Below are positions 30,684-44,200 of a stretch of DNA of 64,000 nt, in pieces. The stretch is from Diphasiastrum complanatum (lineage: Eukaryota; Streptophyta; Lycopodiopsida; Lycopodiales; Lycopodiaceae): contig MU832113.1 in the NCBI GenBank assembly GCA_029204225.1, positions 1-64,000 of the forward strand, given 5' to 3'. Each line of letters opens with the position of its first letter. The stretch's first letter is position 1. Below the pieces are notes generated by a model. That model searched no databases, had not been told where the DNA came from, and was given only the letters and a program-made list of their open reading frames with translations. Position numbers and translations under genes: made by a program.

Positions 30684-33600
30684 TAGCTGAAAAGGGGAAG
30701 AAGATGGACAGTGAACTTTGGAAGAGTATATTGACATTCTCTGTATTCATTGATCCCTGCTCTATTGCTTTTGGCACAGAGATGAAAACATGCTGGAGTT
30801 TTATCACCTCTAGGCTTTAATGTGTTCAAACAATAAGTCCTATTGACATTTTTTCCTGTCATCAGCAAGAAATGCTTTGGAATATGCTGGACATGGCCCT
30901 GATTGCTGGAGACCCTTTTCACTCAAAGTGGCATTAATAGCTTGAATTTAGTTTTAGAAACCTATGGAGATTTACCTTTCTATTTATACGGCAACAAAAA
31001 TCTTGCCTTGTTGAAGAGTCGACTTTCATCACTAATGCTATTCTATGCAATATGGTCATTGTGCTAGAACATTCAGCCTCATCTCTTATGGAGTCCAAGG
31101 TTTAATAAAATATAACCTCTTTCAAGGTTTTGGAAGCCCTTCCAGCTTTTCTGAGGAGATGGAGTTCCAAGTGCATGTCAAGCTGCAATCAAAAAGTACC
31201 AAACTGACAGTCAAGCATTGCAGTATATTGCTTTTGTTTATGCTTCAAAGAAGGAAACACTTCGAAATAAATTTTTTGAAGACGGTTATGCATTCCAGTT
31301 CTAGGTTACACCAATGTTTAATGCTTAGAAACCCGTTCTGACCGTTTTTGGTCGGAATGCACTGTACATTCTGGAACGCACTGGGCCAGAATGTTTTTTT
31401 TTTACTCCAAAAAAAAAAATTGTGCATGAATATAAATTTTTGTCTTTGTTAAACGATTAAAAAAAAATATTTAGATTTTTCTGGCCACATTCGAGAACAG
31501 AATGTGTTTTGGATTAAAAACATTCCAACCCAGGTAAATTGAAGAATGGTTTCTCACAAAAACATGTGGGTGAATTGGCGAACATAAATAGAGAGCAATT
31601 TTGAGGCCTTAGTTCATTCTTTGTTTGGAAACTGAAACATCCATCTCAGAAGATGGAAGGTAGAGGAGATTTTAAGCAGATATTCTTGAAAATGTGTAGG
31701 TTGGATTTGAGTATGCTTTGAAACAAGTTGCAGGGAGCAGGAGATTTTTTATGGGGAGGACTTTTGGCGAGCTTTTTGGAAACTGAAACTCTAACCAAAT
31801 GCTCACAGGCGAGAGATTATTGTATCCTACTAGTCTAAGTATATTTTACTTTATGGTAGATGGGTCTGTGGGAAAAGCATTTTTGGACCTCTATTAAATT
31901 GTGTCTTATTTGATGGGGAGGACTTTTGGTGAGCTTTTTGAGGCCAAACACAAAAGCTCACCACTAAATCAAATTGCAAGCTTGATAAAGCTGCCTATGG
32001 TTCTAGTCCTGCAAGATACATACTTCAATACATCTAGGATGTCTCAGATGCCTTGGAAAATCAATCACTAGAATAAGTGAGCTAGATCTTGTAGATGAAA
32101 CAACTCATATTTTAAAATGTTGTTAATGTACTTGTGATTTTCATGAACATGTATTATAATGATTAAATTGCAAAATGTATCGACTTGTTGGAAAGACTAA
32201 ATTATTACCAAGCTAGAGAAATGGTTGTTTTCCCTAACATTGTGACATCTATATATGACTAGATTTTGCTTGATACTCATATATAGATGTCACGATGTTT
32301 TACAACATGCTTCACTTGACTTTTGGGAAATGCAATTTGCAATTGTTTTCAAAAGGCTAGCATTTGCTAAAGTAAATAATGGTCTTTGTTTCTCTATATG
32401 AAGCATTCAAACTTAGGTGAAACTACCCCATCCACTAACAGTCAGGTGACTTCCACCATTTTGTGAGGCCTTACATGTATTGGATGCATGCACATAATAG
32501 GGTGAAAGTTACCTATTTGTAGACTCATTTGTGCTTTTGACTCTTCACTAAGGCCTTTGTTGGCCCTGCCGTAGGCACGGGCTTATTGTTTTCATGTTTG
32601 GTTTTAGCCTGCTTGCGATCTTTTCTTTTTCTTTTCTTTTTTTAAAAAATATTTTTTATATATTTTGAGGGGCCTTATGATTATTGCGACATCGACACGT
32701 ATTAGTGTTCTTAGTTTTTAAAAACATTGTATTTTGAAGTTTTTAAAGCCTTCACGTTGTCGCAAATCAGTGTGGACGGAGACAATTTGAAGTTTTGTTA
32801 TTTCTCTGTCACTTTCTTGGAGCTTCTCGCTGGCCTGCATGCAGGCGCGGGTGTGAATGTCTGGGTGCCACCTACGTCATCTGATCCTATTTCAATCGTA
32901 GTCTTCTCCAGGAATCGTACGTAATTTACATCCTGTGATTTATAGAGAAGCGATTTTGAAAAGAGAGAGTGAATATCAGACTGATAGAAACTGAAAGCGC
33001 ATAATTTTGAAAGGAAAAACTGGGTATCAAATTCGTAGAAACAAACGGAAAGCAATATAGCACGCGGTTATGAAGTTTGCCAGGTTCAAATTTATGGCAA
33101 GATGCTCATAGTTTTGCGTACGGTTTGTGGTGGTGTATAGATGATACAAACTTGTAATTGTTTTACCAAGAGCTTGTACCATTTCTGCAGTCAGGTCTCT
33201 TTTTTAAAGTACGAGCTGTATTGTAATCATGAGTTTGTGTAAGAATTTGCTTCAAACTACAAGAAATACATTGAGTTGATTTCGTTGTCCGCCATCTACA
33301 GTCTAGAGTATGATGTTTCATCTGGCATTTCGATTCTAGATTTGTGAGATATACTTTTTGAAGGACCAGAGGCTTACGTTGAAAGATAAGCCTGCCAAGT
33401 TATACTCTGACATAGTTGTTAAAAGGTTCTATTGAAAGTCCTCAGACACACCAAACATTTAAAAAGTTCTCTGAACTTTTTCTAAAGAGTCTGAGACTTT
33501 GTATGGCAGTTTACTAATAATCTTATGAAGGAATTAAAATTCTGCAAATCATGCATTGAAGAGTATGGCCTTTGTGTTGGAATCCTTCACCTTTGTTGCT

Positions 33601-34770
33601 TCAGTGTCATCATAAAGATGGAATCACAAATCTCTCGATTCCAACCATTTAACGTTACCTTTATCAATCCTAACTTTACCGTTATCATCCCTTTCAATAA
33701 AACAACGTTAAGTCCATTAAGGTGTTCCCAGAGTGATAAAGGACCTGCTGCAGGAGTCAAACTTCCTCGAAAAGTTTGAACTTCGACTAGTGTGAGATGG
33801 AATATCGAGTGTACCCTATTAGTCCACCCACCTTCTAGATTACTCCCTAAATTACACTAACCTCTTATTTCGCAACACACCTTAATTGGGAATGAAAATT
33901 CAATATTACCACCAAAAGTTAAGATCATATGGTTACTATTCAATCTTAGGTTTTGTAACACTACAGCTAGTTGGCGAGGATAAAGTTCTGTTCCCGAACA
34001 TGGAAGGAGTCATCCTATTTCCATCAACAACTCTTTTTTTCGATTTTCTATTTTTGATTTTGAAGACACTCCCACCCATCGCATATGTTGTCTTTAAATA
34101 TTAAGAAAATACTTATAACTTTTCGTTTCCACCTAAATGACGCCTTTGATATTCCGAATCGAGCCCGATTATCACGTCAATTATCTGCTTACCATCTACG
34201 TCGATCCAACTTCACATTTTGACTCTAAAATATATCTACCTAGTGTTCCCGATGGTCACAAACATCCTCGTTTCAATAATCTTCATGATAAGGACATTGA
34301 TTCTGCAACAAGTATTGAATATTCTATCTAGCGGAAGCCGAAGACGCGATCCCACGCTTTCTTTTATCACTAGAGCCGCTCCGAACCACTTCAACAGTAA
34401 AATGTGGCATTTATAAAGAAAAGACACACCGAGTAAATATACGACCACTCTCCAATCTTCTGCATCTTTTATATCCTTGTCGGAGATAAAACATGCCCTT
34501 TCCTCTCCTCTCCGTATTTGTTCTTAGTCCATTCAATAGAGAATTTATTCGTGTATTACTTTTCTTCTTTCATAGTAAAATCTATCATCACGTGTAGGAT
34601 TGTATCCTATCTCGAGATGTTGTGTGCAATAATTTATGTTTCTTGGCCTAGTCGGGGCTTCGATAGGAGATCTTGGCAATACTTCGGTAGGGTCTCAGCA
34701 GTACTTCGGTAGTAGAGCGCGACAGTACTTTGGTAGGACGCCTCGACAATACTTCGATAGGAAACCTCGG
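30684..34770. other. No gene seen between GLX1 and the tandem duplication
   Basis: AT-rich DNA with short chance frames only. Two direct copies of a 25-base stretch with atggggaggacttttgg-gagc lie at 31752 and 31914. A strong hairpin lies at 32236-32299 (separate entry). Confidence 0.5.
32236..32299. repeat. Inverted repeat: 23-bp arms, 18-nt loop
   Basis: Arms 32236-32258 and 32277-32299 (core gtgacatctatatatga paired with tcatatatagatgtcac) match at 22 of 23 positions. Possible MITE remnant or small-RNA precursor; undecided. Confidence 0.8.
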
Positions 34771-36740
34771 CAGGACTCGGCAGGAAACCTTAGCTGGAGA
34801 ATTTATTTGCTAACCCCTGCAAAAGATTTAGTAACACTTCGGGGAAGAAAAACATCAGTATTGGCGAAAAGGCAAAATTCAATCAAAGTCGGTCAGTGGA
34901 CAAACCATCGAAGTCATTTTGAGAGTATTTCCTTTTCTTTAGCTAGGAGATTCAATTTTTCCTTAGTCGGTAGACAAATATATCATCGAGGAACGACGAT
35001 TTATAACCATAAAAAGTCATCAGTACAAAGACTTGGCCTAAGCGACGTTAAGGACTAAGGAGTGTGGCTTAGACCTAGTGTCCGAGGTGAAGTAACTTTC
35101 ACCGCTCAACTCAACTCGCTCGTAGGAGTAGGAAGATAATGAGGGCTGGCCCCTACTAATTGAAAAATAGGTTTTTCAAGTTTCAGACTAACCCGAAAAA
35201 GGGTCTCAAAAATTTTCGAGTTTCAAGTCTCGAAAATTTTCGAGACTCAAAACTTCGTCTCTCCACAAATTGTCTCGAAAATTTAAAGACTCCAGAAATT
35301 CGAGTTTTGAGGCTCAAAATATTGAAGTCTCCAAAAATTTGAGTTTCGAGTCTCGAAAATTTTGTCTCTCCACAAATTGTCTCGAAAATTTGGACACTCC
35401 AAAAATTTGAGTTTCGAGTCTCGAAAAATTCGTGTCTCAAAAATCTTGACACTCAAAACATTGAAGTCTCCAAAAATTCAAGCTTTGAGTCTCGAAAATT
35501 TCGCGTCTCCAAAAATCGAAACCTCGAAATATACCTCAAAAATATCTCCAAAAATTCGTGTCTTGAGTCTCCATAAATTCGTTCCTCCACATTGACTCTC
35601 GACAATTTGGAGTCTCCAAAAATTGAGTCCCGAAAATTTGGAGACTCCAAAAGTTCGAGTCTAGAAAAATTGGTGTTTCGAGTCTCGAAAATTTTGAGAC
35701 TCCAAAAATTGAAATCTCCAACAATTTGAGTTTTGAGTCTCGGCAAGACTAGGCAGGAAACCTTAGCTGGAGGATTTATTTGCTAACCCCTGCAAAAGAT
35801 TTAGTAACGCTTTGGGAAAGAAAAACATCAGTATTGGCGAAAAGGCAGTCGGCGGTCAGTGGACAAACCATCGAAGTCATTTTAAGTGTATTTCCTTTTC
35901 TTTAGCTAGGAAATTCAATTTTTCCTTAGTCGGTAGACAAATATATCATCGAGGAATGATGATTTATTACTATAAAAAGTCATCGGTACAAAGACTTGGC
36001 CTAAGCGACGTTAAGGACTAAGGAGTGTGGCTTAGACGTAGTGTGCGAGGTGACGTAACTTTCACCACTCGACTCAACTCGCCCGTAGGAGTAGGAAGAT
36101 AATGAGGGCTGGCCCCTACTTATTGAAAAACATATTTTTCAAGTTTCAGACTAACCCTAAAAAGGGTCTCGAAAAGTTTTGAGTTTCGAGTCTCGAAAAT
36201 TTTTTGTCTCAACAAATTCGAAAATTCGAAAATTTTCGAGACTCAAAACTTTGTCTCTCCACAAATTGTCTCGAAAATTTAGAGACTCCAGAAATTCGAG
36301 TTTCAAGACTTGAAATATTGAAGTCTCCAAAAATTCGAGTTTTGAGTCTCGAAAATTTCGTCTCTCCACAAATTGTCTCAAAAATTTGGACATTCCAAAA
36401 ATTTGAGTTTCGAGTCTCAAAAAATTTGTGTCTCGAAAATTTCGAGACTCAAAATATTGAAGTCTCCAAAAATTTGAGTTTCGCGTCTCGAAAATTTCGT
36501 GTCCAAAAACTGAAACCTCGAAATATGCCTCAAAAATATCTCCAAAAATTCGTGTCTCGAGTCTCCAAAAATTTGTTCCTCCACATTGAGTCCCAACAAT
36601 TTGGAGTCTCCAAAAATTGAGTCCCAAAAATCTGGAGACTCCAAAAATTCGAGTCTAGAAAAATTCATGTTTGAGTCTCGAAAATTTTGAGACTCCAAAA
36701 AGTAAAATCTCCAACAATTCGAGTTTTGAGTCTCGAAAAA
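34771..36740. repeat. Tandem duplication (period about 973 bp) containing a palindromic minisatellite
   Basis: Copy A (34771-35743) and copy B (35744-36740) both start gcaggaaaccttagctgga... and share the same order of segments. The second half of each copy is an array of degenerate 25-35-bp units of the form gagtctcgaaaattttcgagactcaaaa. A perfect 22-bp palindrome lies at 35226-35247. Long open frames here are by-products of the stop-poor repeat. Confidence 0.85.
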
Positions 36741-36863
36741 TTTGTGTTCAATTTGAGTTGAGTTCGTGTCCAATTCGTGTCGAGTGTGCATTTAGTCCAA
36801 TTTGTGTCTAGAAAAATTCAAGTTTAGACATTTGTGTCTGGAAAAATTCTTTGAATTCGAGTC

Positions 36864-37111
<248 letters not shown>

Positions 37112-38430
37112 GCGCGCGGATTTGACGAATTTTTTTTAGGATTTTTTCATAGCTTGGGTTTTTAAGGTTTCCAGATAAAAGAAATAGCTGACTGAATGAT
37201 CGATTCCTTTGTGTAAAGAAACTTGAAAATTCAGATTTTATCTTGTTATAATTATTATGGCCGCCTTATCCATCATGTGAATTTTGAACTGGTCGGGATT
37301 TCGAAATGAATTAGATGCATGAAATTTATCACCACTTATCAATCAGTAGGTATGTAAGGACAATCATCCCAGTTTCGTAGTTTCAATTGGCTCTGTTCCT
37401 GTCAATCATTGTCCAAGATTCTTACAACATTCTGACGATATCGAGGCGGTAAAGAACAACCATACTATGTATAGGGATCGTCTTCTCTAGCGGAATAATA
37501 ATGTCTAAGACTCCACAATTCCGACTGGTGAATATATAATAATAAAGTTAGTACTAAGTAGGCGGATGAACCTTTCAAGTGGTCCTCAACAGGACAGGGT
37601 CTAGTTGTTTTTCCATTTCCATTTGGGCCAAAATGTGTTGTGCATTGCCGAACATAATGGTTGGAGCTACTTTCAAGTATTCGGGAGTTCAGATCCGTCA
37701 AAGTATCAGTAATAAGTAATCATTAGATGCTTTGATGCATTTTATGTTCAGATTTGTGAAAGCGGCAGTTATTATCAGATTCTTTGATGCATTTTCGGTT
37801 TAGATTTGTGAAAGCAGCGATAATTATCAGATGTTTCCATGCAGTGAAAAGATGATCAGAAAATGAGAAGTGTAGAGCGGGGTATGAATATTACCGAGGG
37901 CAGCTTCCATTGGAGGTGAAAAGCATTTCTAAGATGAGCATGGGCATGACGCCATTTCTTCTTAGTCGCTATTCTCTTTATAATACTACTCCTTGTTTAA
38001 ACCGTGCAGGCAGATTAGCCATCTTCCAATCGAATATTAGAAGGCATCAATCCCATAATAACAACAATACTTATTCCAGCAATAATAATAATAATAACAA
38101 TTCGTGTCTAGAGAAATTCGTCTAGAGAAATTCGTGTCTAGAGAAACTCGTTTCTAGAGAAATTCGTGGAGCTTACTCGCAGATGTGGATCATCTCTTTC
38201 ACCTATGCTGCTGGTAGAAGACTGTTGGTGACGCTCCATGGACCTAGAGTTCCTCATGCTCTTCCTCCTCCTGCTGGAGGTAGACTCATCTTCTGCTGGA
38301 TGTAGACCCATCTTCTGTTGGAGGTAGACCCTTGAGAAGTTTGCACGCCTCTGATGTGTCTTTTACATGCATAAGTATAAAAAACAAATTTACTATAAAT
38401 AGAATGGCCCTTAAAAATAGCACACAAACA
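37112..38430. other. No gene seen; small tandem repeats
   Basis: 37730-37835 has two to three copies of a unit with agatttgtgaaagc-gc. 38098-38170 has attcgtgtctagagaa repeats. 38262-38335 has repeats of ctgctggaggtagaccc type. No coding frame has family resemblance. Confidence 0.5.
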
Positions 38431-38668
38431 TGGCCAAACTATTATTGAGGGGTGTCAAATAGACATCAATTCCTAACACTTCTCCTTAATATTTACTTTG
38501 TTATCTATTACTCTTATAAGTTCTCTAAATTTCTGATTTTTTTTTTGTCAAGACCTTTGGTAAAGATATCTGCAACTTGTTTTTCTGTAGGCTCCACTTT
38601 CCTTGAAAGTAGATGGATCCTTGGTTTCCAATACTATAGCCATGTAAGCAAAGTGTACATCCCCATCT

Positions 38669-39492
38669 TTATGATGATCCTCCTATCGATCCTCCTGTCG
38701 ACTCTTGATCTTCATGTTGCTTTTCAAGTCTAGTTGATCTCCTAGTCTCTTGTATACTAGATTCTCCCTGTTCCATAATAACACCATCCTTGATAGTTTC
38801 ATAGTACCATCTAGGCAATCTTCTAGTTTCTGATGTAGGATGCTTCTTGCTTGGTGAAGTAGGAGGTGAATAAGTATCCCATATACTTGACCTTTCCTTC
38901 CTCTTTCCTATCTCAATCAAAGACACTTTAGGATCTTGAATTGGTGTAGGCGATACATATATCGATTCAGGTTTTTGTAATAACTCGTCATATAATATAG
39001 AAGTTTCACCATCTTGATCTTTATCAAAATATATCTCTACATCTTTATGAATTGCCTCCTCATCAAAGATTACATCCCTATTTATGATTATTTTGTTACC
39101 CTTGTCATATAACTTATGATAATCTCTTGATTATCATAACTAAGAAATAAACCCTTGGTCGCCTTATAATCCAATTTGCTCCTAGAATCCTTAGGTATGT
39201 GAGAATAAGCAATAGTTTCGAACACTTTCAAATGACTTACATCTGGCTTCCGACCCATGTAAGCTTCCTCCGATTGTCTATATGTTCCTTTCTCCACTTG
39301 TATCTTAAACCATGTAAAATATTTAAAAGCTTCACCTTTATTTTTCAGAAGACATATCCACGTCTTTCTAGAGTAGTCATCTACAAACACCATATAGAGA
39401 CTTGCTCCTCCATAAGATTGAGTCTTCATAGGACCAGACAAATCTGTATGAACAAGTTCTAGAACATTTTTCGTCCTGAGTGTACTAGACAA
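38669..39492 (-). pseudogene. Copia-3 integrase start and linker
   Basis: 39492-39088 reads LELVHTDLSGPMKTQSYGGA, FVDDYSRKTWICLLKNKGEA (integrase core start), then jumps to HLKVFETIAYSHIPKDSRSKLD from the integrase end. 38926-38669 is the charged linker (RRSTRLEKQHEDQEST) before RT. Internal deletion and frame changes make it inactive. Confidence 0.8.
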
Positions 39493-39575
39493 AAATTTCT
39501 TTATATGATGCTTGTCTAAGACACAACCTTCACAAACATTGTGATCAGAAGACCTATAACCATGTTAAATTTCCT

Positions 39576-40010
39576 TCAGACTTGTAGACTTTTGGAATTG
39601 AGATGTTTATACCTCTTGTGCCATAACTTACTCAATGATTCAGTATCTACAACACTTGCATGATGATCCATCACCTGAGCTTGAAGTTTATACAACCGCT
39701 CTGCAAATATGCTCTTAGCTATTACTTCATTCTTCTTGATGAGAGACATCTGTTCATCAAACTGCATCATGTGTTGCTTTGCAAAAGCTGATACTGAGAG
39801 CAAGTTTTTCTTGATTCTTGGTACATAAAACACATCCTCTATATTTTCAGTCTTCCCTGAAGGTAGTTCTACTTGTACTTTTCCAACTTCCTTTATATCA
39901 TATGTATAGTTGTCCCCCAACTTTACATTTGACCCATCATCTAATTTTGAAAATTAGATAGCCAATCTCGCCTAGGTGTCATGTGCTTTGAAACTTCTGA
40001 ATCAATAAAC
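39576..40010 (-). pseudogene. Copia-3 protease end and pre-integrase
   Basis: The frame at 39920-39576 reads LPSGKTENIEDVFYVPRIKKNLLSVS ... LSKLWHKRYKHLNSKSLQ, i.e. the end of the protease and the pre-integrase zinc motif. The protease active-site region at 39940-40010 is broken by stops. Confidence 0.8.
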
Positions 40011-40539
40011 TAAAAAAAAATTTCCTTTGAGAAGGCATTACCAGAAGATGTCGATGTCGAGAACAACTCATAGTCTTTAAAATCTACATCACTCAATTCT
40101 GCATTATAAGTTTCTTGTTCTTCAGCAAATTTTCCATCTCAAATAAAACAGTTTCCTTTTTGAACCACTTTTTTCCCATCTTCTGACGAATTTGATTGAT
40201 TTTCCTTCATATCTTGCTGCTTTTTAGTCTTCATCTTTCCTTTGCTACCCTTCTTGGAACTTTGCTCTTGTTTTTTTGCCAAAAATGTCTGTTCTCTGAA
40301 TTTATCACAACATCATTACAAAATTCTGATAGGCCAAAGGTAGACTATTAGGTACAATGGATTCCAAAACTGAATCTTGAATGCTTTCTTTAACTGTGAT
40401 AAGTTGGCTCCTCGGATCTTCCACTCGAGTAAAGTAATTTGTTACTGATTCACGTAAACCCACCTTCTATGTGTGAAGCTTATTAGTCAAGAACATGATT
40501 TGTGATTTACTATTTCGTACAAGTTTTTCAGTATATATC

Positions 40540-40761
40540 CTAAGCCTCCTTGTGTCCAACAACATCTCTAATATGAGATATAATCATATCTTTCACTGAT
40601 AAGTTGATGATATGATGAGCTTTTCTTGTACGTCTCTGATACTCCCGCGACTCTCTGTCAATGGTAGAATGTATCTCGACACCTGTGACGATCTCGCAAT
40701 ATTTTTTTATCTTGAAGAATATTTTGAATCTTGAACTTCCATATGATGTAGTTCGTTTCAT
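40540..40761 (-). pseudogene. Copia-3 gag N-terminal fragment
   Basis: The frame MKRTTSYGSSRFKIFFKIKKYCEIVTGVE resembles the start of copia gag (xxYxxWKxxMxxLL...WxIVTG), heavily changed. It lies at the expected 5' end of Copia-3. Confidence 0.55.
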
Positions 40762-40974
40762 CTTGTGAAGAATTGAAAAAGATTATCTATGTTAGATATA
40801 GGGGTCTTATGTTTTTTACATCAAGCATCTAGGTGTAGGATGTTGATAGGAATAAATTTGGCATAGATGGCAAATTATGCATTTCCACTTGTAATGCCAC
40901 TATTGAGCCAAAATAGAGTAAGAGGCTAAACACGTGCCAATTAGAGTGTAGACAAGTGTAAAGTTTTTGTTTGA

Positions 40975-41130
40975 TGAATTCCAAGAGGTCCAATAGGATT
41001 TAGAGGTGGAACCTTGTGAGGTCCAATAGGAAATTGAGGTGTGCTTGAATATAGTCCAATAGAATTAAGAGGTGCATGGATCAATGATCCAATAGGATCA
41101 AGAGGTGACAAAATATGGTCCAATCATAGT
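40975..41130. repeat. Minisatellite with ggtccaatag core
   Basis: Five imperfect units of about 30-35 bp with core aggtccaataggatt-agaggtg. It lies downstream of Copia-4 and may belong to its LTR. Confidence 0.75.
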
Positions 41131-41231
41131 TAAGCATAGTGGTAGCTCGTGGACCTACTAGTATCATTGTACTCCTCATTTTGAATCTAATTGATTTGGT
41201 GACTTCATGGATTTTGTGAGTTATTGGATTT

Positions 41232-44200
41232 CTAGCTTTCTCTCTCTACCCGAGAGCTCATGATGCATTTTCTCTCTCTACCCGAGGAGAGCAGCTTGTT
41301 TTTACTTAGATTATTTTTTGAATACTTCCTATACGTGTGAGTGAGAGTTGGAAGTGATTGAATGCATGTAGTAGTGTGTTTTTGCCATAGCTCCATTGGA
41401 GTATCTGCTCTGAGAATTTTCCATATGGAATTTTTCAACATAGAGTGAGCATATCTAGATTGGCATATAAAGACATGATTTTCATAAAAATCAATTTCTA
41501 GGCCTAGGATGTAATGCATCTCTCCTAGATCTTGCATTTTAAACTCACATCCAAGTGCTAGCTTGGTTTCATCAACTAGCTTGATACAACTTCCACAAAG
41601 AATAATGTCATCAACATAAATTAGAAGAATGACAATATTGCTATCAACAAACTTTAGATACATGGAAGGATCATAGTCACTAAGAGTAAATCCTAGTGAG
41701 ATAAGAAAAGAGTTAAGTCTTGAATACCATGATCTTGGTGCTTGCTTGAGTCCATACAGACTTTTGAAGAGCAAGCACACTTTGGACTCATCCTTGATGA
41801 ATCCTTGAGGTTGTTCCATATAGATCTCCTCCTCAAGATAACCATTTAGAAAAGCATTGGATACATCTAATTGGAACACCTTCCACTTGAAAAAACAAGC
41901 AAGAGAAATAAGAATTCTTATTGTCACCATCTTTGCAACGAGTGCAAAGGTCTCCTCATAATCAAGACCATGGATTTGAGCAAATCCTTTGGCACATAGT
42001 CTTGCTTTATGCTTGTTGATGGTGCCATCATGATTGAATCTGATCCGAAATACCCACTTGCAACCAATCACATGCTTGTTGGATGGAGGATCCACAAGCT
42101 CCCAAGTATTGTTGGTGATCAATGCATCATACTCTTGCTTCATGGCATCATAGCACTCCTTCGTATTGAGTGCCTCTTGTACATTCTTTGGCTCTTCATG
42201 AGAGACATAAAAAACATAATTAGTGGAATCAAGATCCACTTGTTTGCCTTTGTCAACATATGAGAGCCTCTTAGGCTCGGATCTATCTCTCATGGATCTT
42301 CTTGGTGAAAAAATCTGAGGAGAGTCTTCTTCAGATCTCGACCTCATCACATCATGATTGTCTTCAAAATCAATAATTGATGATGCATCCATAGATTTCT
42401 TGATCTCGGCCTCTTCAAATGATGAGTGTTGATCTTCATGAAAGACAACATCTCTACTTTCAATAACTTGAGAAGTAGAGAGTATAAAGACTCTATAGGC
42501 CTTCTTGGTGGATGAGTATCCAACCATGATCCCTTTGCATGCACTAAGATCTTCCTTCTTCCTTGTTTCCAAGGGAATATGCACAAAGCATAAGCATCCA
42601 AAAACTCTAAGGTGATCAACCTTAGGCTTCTTCAAAAATAAGATTTCATATGGTGACTTTCCTCCAAGAGCTATATGTGGGAGAATATTGCAAAGATAAT
42701 TTGCACAATTAATGGCTTCTCCCCAAAAATCTTTGGGCAAAGATGCCTCAATTCTCATAGATTTTGCACATTCACATAGAGATCTATTCTTTCTCTCGGC
42801 CACTCCATTTTGAGATGGAGAGTAGGCACAAGAAAACTCTCTTTTAATGCCTTCAAGCTCACAAAAATCTTGAAATTTATTGGAGATATATTCACCACCT
42901 CCATCATTTCTAAGAGCTTTAATCTTGAATGAGAATTGCTTCTCTACATAAGCTTTGAAAATAAGGAAATGATCAAACACCATAGATTTTGAAGCAAGAA
43001 GATATATCCAAGTGAATCTTGTGTAATCATCAATGAAAGTAACAAAACAAGTGGCTCCTCCCTTGCTTGTAGTTGATGAGAAATGCACATCCGAGTGGAT
43101 TAACTCCAAAGGATGCTTTCTTTTGATAGAAGATCTTGTAAATGGCTTTTTGTGAGATTTAGCAATAGCACAAGCCTCACAAGGCTTGATCTTCTTGGAG
43201 AGTGACTTTGGCAAGCCAATAGCTTTGGCTTCTTTGATCATAGAGAGCATGGATTTGTAGTTGGGATGTCCCAACCTCCTATGCCATAATTCCTCCATAG
43301 AGAGCTTGTTCACAAGAGCAACATTACAAGCATTCACATACTCATTTGGATCTAGTTTATAGATGCCACCAAATCTAGATCCTAATGCAAGTATCTCATC
43401 ATTCTTCTTAATAGTGCAAGTATCAACATTGAATTTTACATCAAGGCCATTATCAAGCAATTGGCCAACACTAATAAGATTCTTGGTAAGCTTAGGTACA
43501 TAAAGAACTCTAGAGAGAGAAAGAACTTTAGAGGATGCAAGCTTCAAGAGAATGTTCCCTATGCCTTCAATGGGACATTCAAAATCATTTGCAGTGTATA
43601 TTGATTTCTTGACTCCATCATAAGGTGCAATAGAAGAGAAAGAGTCCTTGGAGCTACACATATGTGAAGAGGCTCCACTATCAATATACCATACGTCGTC
43701 CTTCTTGAAAGGAGTAGATGAGAAACTAGAGACCATAAGAGATCCCTCTCCATCACTTGCAATAGTGTCTTCCTTCTCATTGGTAATATTGGCTTGCTTG
43801 AGTTGATTCTTCTTTTTGAAGCAATTAGTGGCATAATGACCTTTCTTGCCACAATAAAAGCACTTGATCTTCTTCTTCTTGAGCTTGGATGATGAAGCAT
43901 TAGAGGAATCATTTTCCTCCTCATCTTTGTCTTTGGATTTGACTTTGTCCTTGCTTGAGGATTGTTGATGCTGGTTCTTGCTCCTCCCTTTGTGCTTATC
44001 CTTGGCAAAGAGAGCTTTGCCATCATTATGAGTGAGAGAAAGCTTGTCCATCCTCAAGAGCTTGTACTCTTGTCTTGATTCTTCTGAAATTAGCACACTT
44101 TGGAGAGCCTCCAAACTTGGTAGCTCCTCCTTAATGGCATAGGATTGGACAAGGTTATCAAATTCACTTCTCAAGCCATTGAGAATGACTTGAACTAGCT

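Larger units (their letters stand above)
38260..40785 (-). mobile_element. Copia-3, degenerate, RT deleted
   Basis: Minus-strand order: gag start (40761), protease region (about 40010), pre-integrase (39920-39576), integrase start (39492-39088), linker (38926-38669), then directly the RNase H C-terminus (QVADIFTKGL near 38570) and a polypurine tract with TGTTAGGAATTG at 38478 as LTR start. The integrase core end and all of RT are missing. The outer limits are approximate. Confidence 0.75.

Noticed and set aside
30656-30922. 88-codon minus-strand ORF downstream of GLX1
   Set aside because: It overlaps the GLX1 3' UTR; no family resemblance, and its end is the AT-rich polyadenylation region.
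36204-36620. CRISPR-like regular repeats in the tctcgaaaatttt array
   Set aside because: Units are contiguous and variable, without unique spacers, and the genome is a plant's.
35160-36627. Several long ORFs rich in LETRNSNFWR- or FRDSKL-like repeats on both strands
   Set aside because: They arise from the stop-poor palindromic minisatellite and are present in both strands and copies.
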